53,337 bases of DNA. Source: Acidimicrobiia bacterium UBA5794 (GTDB lineage: Bacteria > Actinomycetota > Acidimicrobiia > Spongiisociales > UBA5794). Both the position numbers and the translations under genes were made by a program. Of the stretch, positions 44,327 to 53,264 are shown one piece after another. The DNA lies in assembly GCA_002418265.1 (NCBI GenBank), contig DIDS01000025.1:19931-73267 (forward strand), read 5' to 3'. The notes beneath the pieces are model-generated. The model did no database searches, had not been told where the DNA came from, and was given only the letters and a program-made list of their open reading frames with translations. How positions within the stretch are numbered: the stretch's first letter is position 1; each line of letters starts with the position of its first letter.

Positions 44327-44974
44327 TTAGAATCTGCCGAGACGAGCATAGATCTCGCTCGGCAAGGCTCCAGCGGCCAGTTCGGCACGCATCTCGGATT
44401 CGACTGCTTCGCGTCGCTCTGCCTCGGCCAGAACGTCCTCGACCAACTCGGCCGGTATCACGACTACTCCGTCGACATCTCCGAACACCCAATCCCCGGG
44501 GCACACACGGGTATGACCCACCGTGATCTCCTGGTTCCATTCAACGATATTCCACCGACCAACCGATGACGACACCGAACGAAATGCGCAGAACACCGGG
44601 AATCCGAGATCGGACACAAAGTCGCTATCGCGCAACCCACCATCGACAACTGCACCGACACATCCTCTTTCCGCGACGGCACGTGCCATGATCTCTCCCC
44701 AGTGTGCCGACTGCTGATGCCCACCGCAGTCCCAAACTGACACCGATCCGTGCGGCACGCTTTCGAGCATGGCAAGCCGTCGCAAACTGTCGTCATCGGT
44801 CGTGTCGTCGGTCGGCTCGCCTCTACCAGTAAAAGCTGGTCCGGCAATCTTCAAACCCGGGGACATCGCGACGATCCGGGGTGGAAGGCCTTGATTTCGA
44901 TATCCCATTCCATCAAGCGCGTCGGAAACTACGCCGGTGTACAACTGCTGGAACCTTGATGCAAGATCATTCAT
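44327..44974 (-). CDS. RraA-like aldolase/decarboxylase
   Basis: ATG 44974 has AGAGG upstream and matches the family start; the open frame upstream has no homology. The 215 residues show the RraA / 4-hydroxy-4-methyl-2-oxoglutarate aldolase core: YTGVVSDALDGMG, VPHGSVSVWDCGG, the metal-binding GAVVDGGLRDSDFVSDLGFPVF and the GDWVFGDVDGVVVIP segment. Such enzymes split 4-hydroxy-2-oxo acids to pyruvate or decarboxylate oxaloacetate, a plausible last step of a ring-cleavage path. True RraA proteins regulate RNase E; the operon context makes the catabolic role more likely. Confidence 0.87.
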   Translation of the reverse strand: MNDLASRFQQLYTGVVSDALDGMGYRNQGLPPRIVAMSPGLKIAGPAFTGRGEPTDDTTDDDSLRRLAMLESVPHGSVSVWDCGGHQQSAHWGEIMARAVAERGCVGAVVDGGLRDSDFVSDLGFPVFCAFRSVSSSVGRWNIVEWNQEITVGHTRVCPGDWVFGDVDGVVVIPAELVEDVLAEAERREAVESEMRAELAAGALPSEIYARLGRF

Positions 44975-45022
44975 CCGAGAACCTCTACTATCTGAGCCTT
45001 GGTTAGTTGTTTGCCTAAGTCT

Positions 45023-45056
45023 TCGTTCGTTGTCCATTTTCGTTCGTTGTCCATTT
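45023..45056. repeat. 17-bp direct tandem repeat
   Basis: Two perfect head-to-tail copies of TCGTTCGTTGTCCATTT (45023-45039, 45040-45056) lie in the 97-bp gap between the ligase stop and the RraA-like start. They could be a recent slippage event or a tandem binding site ahead of the RraA-like gene. Confidence 0.92.
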
Positions 45057-45071
45057 GAGTTTTGGACGTTG

Positions 45072-46517
45072 CTAAACCATGCCGGCAAGCCCGGCGCGGT
45101 CGGCTTTACCACTAAAAGTTCGCGGCATGTTCTCGACAATGGTTGTCCGGCTCGGGATGAGATTCGGTGGTAGCTCGCTGGTGACCGATGCCTCAATGTC
45201 GGCTGCAGTGGCCGAGCGACCTTTCTGCAATTCGACGAAAGCATGGATATCGCCACTTCTATTTTCGACGATAGTCGCGTGCAGTACATCGCCATGCTCG
45301 TAGTACGCATCCTCGACCTGACGGAGGAACCCACCGCGGAGTTTTGCAGAATCGGTCTCGCCGATCCGACCCAGCACTTTCAGACAACCGTTCGAATCGG
45401 ACACCGCGAGGTCCCCAGTATGCAGCACCCCGCCTTCCAGAACCTCTGCGGTCTTATCTGGCGCATCCTTGTAATGCGAGAAATAGCCTTCGGGGACCAA
45501 GACCTCGCCCACCTCGCCGAAAGGAACTTCGTCCCCAGAGGGCGTCCCGACATATGCGACACGGTCAGGGAGAGGCTTTCCTGCATATCCGGTGAGACTT
45601 CTCTCGCCATCGCTGAGACTGCCCATGACCATGAAGCCCCCCATCTCGCTCTGACCATAGCTCTCCAGGAGGTCGATACCGAGCCGCTCCCGGTACTCCC
45701 GCTTGATACGCGGGGCAAGCGGCGAGCCTCCGGACATGGCGAGCCGGAAAGGCGATGAACCGTCCATTGCCGCCGTGGCGTTCACCATGTCAGCCAACGT
45801 CAACGGGTACGCAACAAGGATGGTCGCCTGGGACTGCTTGGCGACGGCCCAAATGTCCTCGATGGCACTTCCGGCAACCAAGCCGATCGAAGCACCCACA
45901 TGAACCGCTGGCATCAAGGCCGCAACGAGTTGGAAACTGCTCGAGATCGGCGTTGTAGCGAGAAGAACGTCTTCCTTGGTCAACTCGAGCCGTTCGGCGA
46001 TACATGCGGTCCCCAGGCTCACTGGATCCGAAACAAGGATTACACCCTTGGGAACACCGGTCGTGCCCGATGTATACGAGAGGTATAAAGGAGCATCGGG
46101 GCCATGGCGATCGACACGAGTGCCGACCCGGCCAGTCCCAAGGGATTCGAGGTCGACCACGTCAGAAGCTCCAGCTGCGGTGAGCCGGTCGTGGAGCTCA
46201 GGGGCGGCGGCGATCAGCGGAGCATCAATATCATCGATGAAGAATGGCAAGTCTTCAGAACTGGTTCTGGCATCGATCAGCGAGGGCAGCAGTCCTGCTT
46301 TCCACGCACCGATGATTGCCAGCCACAGCGACACCCGATCCGATCCCGACAAGCCAAGCGGTGCGCCTGCCTCGATGCCACGAGCAAGCAGATCGGCCGC
46401 GATGGCGTCGGTGCGCTCTTCAGCCCCACCATAGGTAATCGTGGTCTGGGTATCAAAGGCAAAAACTCTGTCGGGGTAGCGGCGGGCAGAGCGTCGAAAG
46501 ACGGTAATAATGTCCAA
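45072..46517 (-). CDS. AMP-forming acyl-CoA ligase
   Basis: A 481-residue ANL-family enzyme. The phosphate loop YTSGTTGVPKG is at 148-158, the A5-type SYGQSEMGG, the A7/A8-type LHTGDLA, and the C-terminal lysine K471 in PRTFSGKADRAGL. It activates a carboxylic acid as acyl-adenylate and then the CoA thioester. At 481 residues it is slightly short. It is preceded by its own promoter bearing the operator palindrome. Confidence 0.9.
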   Translation of the reverse strand: MDIITVFRRSARRYPDRVFAFDTQTTITYGGAEERTDAIAADLLARGIEAGAPLGLSGSDRVSLWLAIIGAWKAGLLPSLIDARTSSEDLPFFIDDIDAPLIAAAPELHDRLTAAGASDVVDLESLGTGRVGTRVDRHGPDAPLYLSYTSGTTGVPKGVILVSDPVSLGTACIAERLELTKEDVLLATTPISSSFQLVAALMPAVHVGASIGLVAGSAIEDIWAVAKQSQATILVAYPLTLADMVNATAAMDGSSPFRLAMSGGSPLAPRIKREYRERLGIDLLESYGQSEMGGFMVMGSLSDGERSLTGYAGKPLPDRVAYVGTPSGDEVPFGEVGEVLVPEGYFSHYKDAPDKTAEVLEGGVLHTGDLAVSDSNGCLKVLGRIGETDSAKLRGGFLRQVEDAYYEHGDVLHATIVENRSGDIHAFVELQKGRSATAADIEASVTSELPPNLIPSRTTIVENMPRTFSGKADRAGLAGMV

Positions 46518-46579
46518 GAGCGATCTCCAGAATCGGTTTCGGCCGGTGTGTCGGGCCTTGGGGTTCTAACCTAGCATAC

Positions 46580-46609
46580 ATCATATCAGATGTCTGAGAA
46601 GTTAGCCAA
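46580..46609 (-). promoter_or_regulatory. Promoter with palindromic operator, ligase gene
   Basis: On the minus strand TTGGCT (46609-46604), an 18-bp spacer and TATGAT (46585-46580) form a promoter about 60 bp before the ligase start. A perfect 12-bp palindrome TCAGACATCTGA occupies 46586-46597 and touches the -10 box. Together with its flank it matches the site at 38725-38741 over CAGATGTCTGA-N-AAGTT. A repressor bound here would block RNA polymerase directly. Confidence 0.65.
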
Positions 46610-46655
46610 CGGTGTACATCTCGATGAGCGGGGAACGTGGCTGCTATTGAGGGCA

Positions 46656-47585
46656 TCAGCGGAATGCACTTGCAACTTCGGAAAGGAACTCATCCAATAT
46701 TGTTCGCCGCCGCTCGAGCGGGAAGTTGAACCCCGGAACAATTATTTCGTTTACTCCTGCCTCCGCATATTCAGCGATCTGATCCCGGATCTCGGCAGCG
46801 GTGCCGATGAGGCTTGGTCGACTGGGCGGGTTCGCCTGCAAGGCGGCCAAAGCAGCTCGATCGGAGGTCATGAACAGGAGGGCAGCCGAGGAACGCTGGA
46901 TCTCGGCAGGATCACGTCCGACCTCGGAGCAGTGCCGTTCGAGGATCTCCGTCTTGTGACGCATGATCTCGGGTGTGCCCCAGACGTTCCATTCGTCCGC
47001 GTACCTGGCCACAATCCGCAACGTACGCTTCTCCCCCCCTCCGCCGATGAGCAACGGCAACGGTGATTGCACTGGCTTCGGAGCCAGCGGAGCAGCAGTC
47101 ACCACGTAGTGACGACCTTTGAAGTCCGTTCTCTCATTCGTATAGAGACTCTTGATGATGGCGACCGCTTCCTCGAAGCGATCCATTCTCTCTCCCAAAG
47201 GGGGAAGGTCGATGCCGTAGGCGAGATGTTCGTTCTCCTGCCATCCCGCACCGAGGCCAAGCACGACGCGGCCGCCCGAGATGTGGTCGACCGTCGCCGC
47301 GATCTTGGCCAGCACACACGGATTGCGGTATGTGTTGCCACTCACCAGGGACCCGATCCGAATGCGTGGCAACAACGCCGCCAGCCCCGCAAGAACGGAC
47401 CACGCCTCGTGCGTGTCCCGCAACTCACCGGATCGATCACCGGGGTGATCTCCGAATCCTCCGGCAGGGGGCATGAAATGGTCGCCAATCCAAAATCCGT
47501 CCCATCCGGTCTGCTCGACATGGGTGGCAGTGCCAACCAACTCATCCCACGGGTCGCCCGCGGTACTCCAATAGCTGAACCTCAT
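46656..47585 (-). CDS. LLM-class flavin/F420-dependent oxidoreductase (copy 2)
   Basis: A 309-residue luciferase-like enzyme starting at ATG 47585 (MRFSYWSTAGDPWDEL), overlapping the SDR stop by 4 nt. Typical segments are VEQTGWDGFWIGDHFMPP, RIRIGSLVSGNTYRNPCVLAKIAATVDHISGGRVVLGLGAGWQENEHLAYG and PLPLLIGGGGEKRTLRIVARYADEWNVWG. It differs clearly from copy 1, so the two are not recent duplicates. It may be F420- or FMN-dependent. Confidence 0.9.
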   Translation of the reverse strand: MRFSYWSTAGDPWDELVGTATHVEQTGWDGFWIGDHFMPPAGGFGDHPGDRSGELRDTHEAWSVLAGLAALLPRIRIGSLVSGNTYRNPCVLAKIAATVDHISGGRVVLGLGAGWQENEHLAYGIDLPPLGERMDRFEEAVAIIKSLYTNERTDFKGRHYVVTAAPLAPKPVQSPLPLLIGGGGEKRTLRIVARYADEWNVWGTPEIMRHKTEILERHCSEVGRDPAEIQRSSAALLFMTSDRAALAALQANPPSRPSLIGTAAEIRDQIAEYAEAGVNEIIVPGFNFPLERRRTILDEFLSEVASAFR

Positions 47586-48331
47586 GACATCACAGCGCCC
47601 GCATTGACATAGAGGTTCTGTCCTGTGACAAGGGATGCGTCCTCGGATGCGAGGAATGAGATGACACCAGTGATATCCCCTGGCATGAGTGTGCGGGGTA
47701 TCACCTGGCTGTGAGTCTTCACCATCTCCCAAATCTCGGGGGGATTCATCGCGATGTTGGTTTCAGTTCGTACCAGCCCTGGCGAAACAGCATTCACGGT
47801 GATGTTGTGCGGGCCCAGTTCCTTTGCCATTGCTCGGGTCAGACCGACGACCGCCATCTTCGACGCGGTATATGCGGCGACATTGGGAAGCGTCATCGAG
47901 ATGACTTGAGTGGCTATGTTGATGATTCGGCCCGATCCTCGGATCCGCATACCGTCAACGAATGCTTTGACCATCAAGAATACGGAATCGACATTGACCT
48001 CCATCACCCGGCGATACTCATCAAATGTAAGGTCGTCGAAGCCAACGATGGGATAGATGCCAGCATTGTTCACCAACACATCGCACGGTCCGAGGTGTTC
48101 TGCCACTTCCGCAGCGAACTTCTGGACCGCTCCTGCATCTGTCACGTCGACGATCCTTGACAGACAGCGTCCTCCGGCAGCCTCCACCTCGGTGCAGGTC
48201 TCATCGCAAGGATCAAGATCAGCCAAGGCCAGATCGAAACCATCCTGAGCGAGCCGCTGAGAATATGCGCGCCCCAGGCCGGTTGCAGCCCCCGAAACCA
48301 CCGCTACTCGGCGTGCCTCGTTCAAAGCCAT
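47582..48331 (-). CDS. Short-chain dehydrogenase/reductase
   Basis: A classical 249-residue SDR. ATG 48331 has AAGGAG 9 nt upstream. The cofactor motif is SGAATGLG (13-20), NNAG is in VLVNNAGIYP, and the active site has YTASK. At the usual serine position, 13 residues before the Tyr, a Thr is found (NIATQ), an uncommon but tolerated change. The C-terminus LVTGQNLYVNAGAVMS is typical. It probably oxidises an alcohol intermediate of the locus. Confidence 0.92.
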   Translation of the reverse strand: MALNEARRVAVVSGAATGLGRAYSQRLAQDGFDLALADLDPCDETCTEVEAAGGRCLSRIVDVTDAGAVQKFAAEVAEHLGPCDVLVNNAGIYPIVGFDDLTFDEYRRVMEVNVDSVFLMVKAFVDGMRIRGSGRIINIATQVISMTLPNVAAYTASKMAVVGLTRAMAKELGPHNITVNAVSPGLVRTETNIAMNPPEIWEMVKTHSQVIPRTLMPGDITGVISFLASEDASLVTGQNLYVNAGAVMS

Positions 48332-48372
48332 ACCACCAGCTCCTTCTCTCTTATTGTTGGATTGATTGGTTC

Positions 48373-50769
48373 TCATTGAGTGGCGTCGGCAATCGCCTGT
48401 GCCACCGCTCTGATCTCTTCGGGTGTCGCTCGATACGGTGAGTCGGGTGCAAGTTCGCCTGGCTCGTATGTGACATTGTGGATTCTGCCGCTGTAGGCGA
48501 AGGTCCCGTGGGTCTCGCGCAACGCCCACCAAACCGGAGATCTGCGATCGGCGCCAACATCGATCCCTTGAAACGGAAGAGTGCCCCACAGCATCGGGAC
48601 CACTATCGAGGGGGCAACCTCGCGACCATTTACATGCAGCGTCACACGCCACAACCAGCCACCGGGTGCATCAACATCCACAGTGACTGTTGTCGGACCT
48701 TCGATCAGCTCCACTTCAGCCGACACCGAACGGAGTTCTCCTCGATGGTTGTGCGCATAGTGGACACGATCGTTTTCGACGTACACCAGGTAGCCACCAC
48801 CCTGGTCGCCATGGGAAACGAGCACCCCCTCGTCACCTCGTGCGTGGTTCATGCGAATAGTCGTGCGATACGACCGGGTCGCGATCAGCTGTTTGCTGTG
48901 AAAGCTGCTCATCGTCGTCATCCCCGGATAAAGAACGACGGACTCGCTCGAGTCTGGCAGCGCCGGGTTGCGGAAAGCCAACAGCAAACCGGTCTTGTCG
49001 TTGAGCGGAAACACCTGATTCTGCCATGCCGCTCGCTCCCATGCCTCCGCCATGGCTTCGACACGATCAGGATGATCTTCGGCGACATTACTGGCCTCGG
49101 TCGGATCGATCGCAACGTGGTAGAGCTCCCAATTGGGTTGCTCCAAGCCCGGATGGGTGCCTCCTCTCGCAACGATCTCCCAACCTCCCTTGTAGTACGC
49201 GAGGTTTCCCCTGAGCTCGAAGTACTGCTCGTGGTGGTCCGACGGAACGGCGACGTCACGCAACATGGGAAGAAACGAAACCCCTGAAATCGGCACTGCC
49301 AGCCGACCGTTCCGATGAGTCGGAGATTCGATGCCGATCATGTCGAGCACAGTCGGAAGCACGTCGATGACATGGGCATATTGGAGTCGCACCGTCCCCA
49401 CATCTGCGAGGCCGGTCGGCCATGACACGATAAGTGGGACCTGACGACCACCCGCATGGGTGAACGTCTTGTAGAGCCGGAACGGTGAGTTGCTGGTCTG
49501 CGCCCAGCCTCGGGGATGAATCGGCATGGTCTTCGGACCACCGATTTCGTCGAGCCGTTCGAACGCCTCTTCGACATCGCGTCGTAACGCCGCGGCGCCA
49601 GCCCCGGGTATATGGAATGAGGCAACGTGGTCCAGATAGTGGATCGAGCCATCCTTGCCACCTTCGTGAGTTGCCCCATTGTCGGAGAGAAACATGAAGA
49701 TGGTGTTGTCCATTTCGGCCATCTCTTCCAAAGCCGACACCAACCGACCCAGGTTCTGATCGATGTTGTCGACCATCGCCGCGTACACGGCCATATATCG
49801 GGCAAAGACGGCTTGGGACTCGGCGTCGAGCGATTCCCACGGGACTACATCGAGTCCCTCCTCCCTGTTGTTGGGAAGCAGCGCTCCCTGCTGCAGAAGC
49901 CCCAACTCGACGAGTCTGTCGTACCGGTCCTTCCGAATAGTGTCCCACCCGACGCTGTAGCGACCGGTGTATTTGTCGATATCAGATTGCTTCGCATGAA
50001 GTGGAGCATGGACCGCGAGGTGGGCGATGTGGAGGAAAAAGGGCGAAGTGGGATTGTGGGCTCTGTGCTCACGAATCATCCGAATGGCACGATCGGTGAG
50101 ATCATCGGTGAGGTAGTAACCGTCGGGGTACATGTCCACGTCGACGACCGAGTTGCCTTCGATGAGTTGGTGTGGGTGGTGCAGATTCGTCATTGCCCCC
50201 ACCACTCCGTAGAACTCATCAAACCCACGTTGGAGCGGCCAAGAACGTCGGGATGATCCCGGTGAGGTGTGAGACTCCCTCGCGAGATGCCACTTCCCCA
50301 CCATCAGCGTTCGATAGCCGGCATCGCGAAGGATCTCAGGAAGCGTAGCTGTATCCTCACGTAGCTCACCCAGATAGCTGGGGAAACCCGGCTCGTTGTA
50401 CAACACATCCCCCACCCCCGCCAGATGATGATTCACACCGGTCAGTAATGACGCCCGCGTCGGTGCGCACATCGGCGTGACATGGAAATTGGCAAGCCTC
50501 TGACCACGCTGTGCCAGCTGGTCGATGTTGGGTGTGTCAATCTCCCCGCCGTAGCAGCCGACATCTGAGTACCCCATGTCGTCGACCAACACGATCACGA
50601 CGTTGGCCCTTCTCTCCGTCATGGATTCAGTAGACCAATGCGGTTCGGAATCGAGAAAGGTTCGACCGACAACGCCCTCGAACCCAGAGTAAGCAAAGGA
50701 CTCGATCGGGGCAGACAATGGAGAGTTCTTCACCAAGTCAACACATCTCTCGACAGTACCAATGATCAC
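48373..50769 (-). CDS. Arylsulfatase
   Basis: A 798-residue type I sulfatase. The formylglycine site is C101 in CAPTRASLLTG, and metal ligands are in VVIVLVDDMGYSD and MFLSDNGATHEGG. It resembles the long AtsA-type arylsulfatases, including the FEGVVGRTFLDSEPHW leader, so GTG 50769 is kept as the start although ATG 50622 is possible. There is no signal peptide, so it acts in the cytoplasm and needs a formylglycine-generating enzyme encoded elsewhere. It starts 3 bp after the deaminase-like gene. Removes sulfate from an aryl or alkyl sulfate ester. Confidence 0.92.
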   Translation of the reverse strand: MIIGTVERCVDLVKNSPLSAPIESFAYSGFEGVVGRTFLDSEPHWSTESMTERRANVVIVLVDDMGYSDVGCYGGEIDTPNIDQLAQRGQRLANFHVTPMCAPTRASLLTGVNHHLAGVGDVLYNEPGFPSYLGELREDTATLPEILRDAGYRTLMVGKWHLARESHTSPGSSRRSWPLQRGFDEFYGVVGAMTNLHHPHQLIEGNSVVDVDMYPDGYYLTDDLTDRAIRMIREHRAHNPTSPFFLHIAHLAVHAPLHAKQSDIDKYTGRYSVGWDTIRKDRYDRLVELGLLQQGALLPNNREEGLDVVPWESLDAESQAVFARYMAVYAAMVDNIDQNLGRLVSALEEMAEMDNTIFMFLSDNGATHEGGKDGSIHYLDHVASFHIPGAGAAALRRDVEEAFERLDEIGGPKTMPIHPRGWAQTSNSPFRLYKTFTHAGGRQVPLIVSWPTGLADVGTVRLQYAHVIDVLPTVLDMIGIESPTHRNGRLAVPISGVSFLPMLRDVAVPSDHHEQYFELRGNLAYYKGGWEIVARGGTHPGLEQPNWELYHVAIDPTEASNVAEDHPDRVEAMAEAWERAAWQNQVFPLNDKTGLLLAFRNPALPDSSESVVLYPGMTTMSSFHSKQLIATRSYRTTIRMNHARGDEGVLVSHGDQGGGYLVYVENDRVHYAHNHRGELRSVSAEVELIEGPTTVTVDVDAPGGWLWRVTLHVNGREVAPSIVVPMLWGTLPFQGIDVGADRRSPVWWALRETHGTFAYSGRIHNVTYEPGELAPDSPYRATPEEIRAVAQAIADATQ

Positions 50770-50772
50770 CAG

Positions 50773-52068
50773 TCACTCGCCTGCTACCCACGATTCTGTT
50801 GAGGTGCGCGCCACGACCTTTCCTCGATGGATCACGATCCGGTCGACGGGTTGCTCGGCGATGGCTTCCCTGATTGAAGATGCCCGCACCGCCACCAACT
50901 CCGCCGGCGACCCAGCCGCGATGCGTATGGGATCCAAACCCATCGTATGACGTGCACCTGATGTCACCGCTCCGAACGCTTCGTCGACGGTGAAGTGGGC
51001 AACCGCCATGAGGAAGGTTGCCGTTTCCAGCGGATCGGAACGGCCGATCGTGTAGAAGGGATCTTGCACATTGTCGGCGCCTGCGGCGACCGTCACGCCC
51101 GAATCGAGGAGAGCACGCAATCCTGGCAAACTCCGCGGCGGAGCTTGTTCAACGCCCCTGGCCTGGATGAACAGATTGGTGCGCGGCAAAGTGACCACCG
51201 ACACGCCGCTGCTGGCAAGGATGCGTCCCAACTCCCGCTGTTCCTCCGGTAGCAGAAGCCCGTGGCTGACGCAGTGAGATGCGGTGACCTTCCCCTCCAT
51301 GCCACTCTGTTCCGTCTGTCGTGCAAGTTCAGCCAAGTGTTGCACAGACACGTCGAGCACTTCATCCATGTGTAGATCCACCGCCAGACCATGCTCTGAA
51401 GCGGTCGCCAATATGAAGGCCAACGCTGCCCCCGGATCATGTTCGAGGTGAGGCGCACCGCCAACAACGTCGGCTCCCCAACCGATAGCCTTGTCGAGAG
51501 CCAGCCGACCGATGGCACTATCGGATCCGGTGAGCGGGTAAGCCATGGCGACCACCTGAAGGTCGCAGACACCACGCAACCGACGTTTGACTTCAGCAAG
51601 GGCTTCAGGCGATTTCGAATCGTTCTCCGGAATCACATCGGCGTGCGTCCTGATGGCAGTGACACCAGACATCACCAGTTTTCGGGCCGCGGTGACAGCG
51701 CGTGTGATTGTGTCCTCTACCGTCAGAGTGGCCCATGCATCGACGATGGCTTCTATCGCACTGTTGAGATCACCGGCAGGGTTGGGAAAGGTATCGGCGA
51801 TCAACGCCTTGTCCAGATGTGCATGAGGCTCGACAAATGCCGGTACCAGAAGCCTGCCGTCGAGTTCAACAACCTCATCTCCGGTCAAACGAGCCTGACC
51901 GGCCGGAACCACGTCGGCAACAACCGATCCACGGAGGACTACGTCTGCCCGAACTCCCGAAGCCAGCACCCCATCCGCCAATACGAGGCGATCATCATCG
52001 GCGGAGGAGGGAGTGTGGCTCCCCGGCTGGTGATCGCCGGGGAGCCACGTCTGGGGGGATTGGTTCAT
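50773..52068 (-). CDS. Cytosine-deaminase-like amidohydrolase
   Basis: The 431-residue amidohydrolase of the CodA/AtzC branch has metal ligands H82 and H84 (PHAHLDK), H233 (HMDE with catalytic E236), H265 (SHC) and D332 (GADNVQDPFY). It removes an amino group or amide from a ring or guanidine-type substrate. ATG 52068 overlaps the solute-binding protein stop (ATGA). The first 25 residues have no counterpart in the family and cover a strong hairpin, so a start further downstream is possible. Confidence 0.9.
   Translation of the reverse strand: MNQSPQTWLPGDHQPGSHTPSSADDDRLVLADGVLASGVRADVVLRGSVVADVVPAGQARLTGDEVVELDGRLLVPAFVEPHAHLDKALIADTFPNPAGDLNSAIEAIVDAWATLTVEDTITRAVTAARKLVMSGVTAIRTHADVIPENDSKSPEALAEVKRRLRGVCDLQVVAMAYPLTGSDSAIGRLALDKAIGWGADVVGGAPHLEHDPGAALAFILATASEHGLAVDLHMDEVLDVSVQHLAELARQTEQSGMEGKVTASHCVSHGLLLPEEQRELGRILASSGVSVVTLPRTNLFIQARGVEQAPPRSLPGLRALLDSGVTVAAGADNVQDPFYTIGRSDPLETATFLMAVAHFTVDEAFGAVTSGARHTMGLDPIRIAAGSPAELVAVRASSIREAIAEQPVDRIVIHRGKVVARTSTESWVAGE
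52015..52048 (-). promoter_or_regulatory. Perfect 13-bp inverted repeat at the start of the deaminase gene
   Basis: 52015-52027 pairs with 52036-52048 around an 8-nt loop and begins about 20 nt inside the annotated start of the deaminase-like gene, just after the solute-binding protein gene. No U-tract follows. Such stems after a binding-protein gene can protect its mRNA and keep downstream expression lower, as in malE-malF; this function is inferred. Confidence 0.7.
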
Positions 52069-53264
52069 CTACCGATCGACATGTCGATGAACTCGTTCGT
52101 AGCAAGGTCCTCAGCTGTCATGGTTGGATCGTTGAAGCCAGGGATCTCACGAACCGCATCGATGAAGCGTTGGAGACGAACCAAGTCAAAATCGCCGATC
52201 GTATCGTTTGCACCGTTGGCCATGATTCCAAGCTCATCCATGACCTGCACGGCATTGGCAACACCATCGGGCGACAAGACCCAGTAGCTCGCTAGATCCG
52301 TGACAGCTTGCAGGATGGCAGCATTTGCGGGGCCCGGATCGTTCATGAAGTCCACGATTGCTTGCTGGGCGAGCGGAACGAACGCTTTCAAGCACTCTCT
52401 CGAGTCATCGAGTCGGTCCGCTCGGATCGCGAGTTGCTGCTCGTAGTACTCATATCCCGCATCGTGAACCAGAAGCATGTCAACCGGCTTTCCCCAATCC
52501 GGGAGGTCATGCTCGTATTGCCATGGTTCGTGCGACGCAAAAGCCTGCTGGACAATGGCACCCTCTTCGGAGATGAACCGTGATGGTGAACCGTCATACG
52601 AGCCGTCAAGCTGATCGGCTGAGAGTTGTCCCGAGCTGACCAAGTAATCCGGCCACAATGTGGTGTCGAAGTAGGTCACGATGGCATTCGATGCGCCGAT
52701 ATCCGACCACGTCTCGAATGTGTACGTGTCTGGATCCCACATGACGCCAAGGGGACTCTTCTCCATCATCGCCATTACTCCGATGACTGGCGTTCCGTCC
52801 TGTGCCGCTATCTGTGAGTCAGACGGCACCAACCCGAGGAACACCTCGTCGTCCGCGTACATCTGCACAGCCGCTGGGACGAAACCTGAATATTGTCCCC
52901 CAGCCCTGATCTCAAGCGTGATGCTTGGATCAGCCGCAAGCGGGCCGCTGAACACACCACTCTCGGAATCGATGGCTCCCTCGCCACCAGTCAGTTGAAA
53001 GAGCGGTCCATATTCCGGCTCCGGGAACCAAGCCGTCTGGATCACAAGGGGGTTGGGGCACGTTGACAGGTCCCCGACTGTCTCCGGTGGAGCCTCCGCC
53101 GCCGTGGTTGTTGCTGCAAGTGTCGTGGTCGTCGCAACTGTGGTTTCTGTCGTTCCAGCATCGGTCGTGGTTGTTGAGGCCGTATCGCTTCCGCAGGCCG
53201 CTGTGATGAGGGCAATAACTGCCAACACCACCCACAATCGGGTCATTTTGGGTAGGACGCTCAT
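52065..53264 (-). CDS. ABC transporter solute-binding lipoprotein
   Basis: A 399-residue lipoprotein with signal peptide and lipobox TAAC (C24), a Thr-rich linker (TTTTDAGTTETTVATTTT) and a two-lobed binding fold of the NMT1/THI5-like or NitT/TauT type. That group brings in pyrimidine-like or sulfonate/nitrate ligands. An AAAGGA ribosome site precedes ATG 53264; ATG 53246 is an alternative. No permease or ATPase gene is in the window, but they may lie past the right end. It is the first visible gene of the catabolic locus and suggests an imported substrate. Confidence 0.87.
   Translation of the reverse strand: MSVLPKMTRLWVVLAVIALITAACGSDTASTTTTDAGTTETTVATTTTLAATTTAAEAPPETVGDLSTCPNPLVIQTAWFPEPEYGPLFQLTGGEGAIDSESGVFSGPLAADPSITLEIRAGGQYSGFVPAAVQMYADDEVFLGLVPSDSQIAAQDGTPVIGVMAMMEKSPLGVMWDPDTYTFETWSDIGASNAIVTYFDTTLWPDYLVSSGQLSADQLDGSYDGSPSRFISEEGAIVQQAFASHEPWQYEHDLPDWGKPVDMLLVHDAGYEYYEQQLAIRADRLDDSRECLKAFVPLAQQAIVDFMNDPGPANAAILQAVTDLASYWVLSPDGVANAVQVMDELGIMANGANDTIGDFDLVRLQRFIDAVREIPGFNDPTMTAEDLATNEFIDMSIGR

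Noticed and set aside
48478..49287. Open frame of 269 codons opposite the arylsulfatase
   Set aside because: Antisense shadow with no domain.
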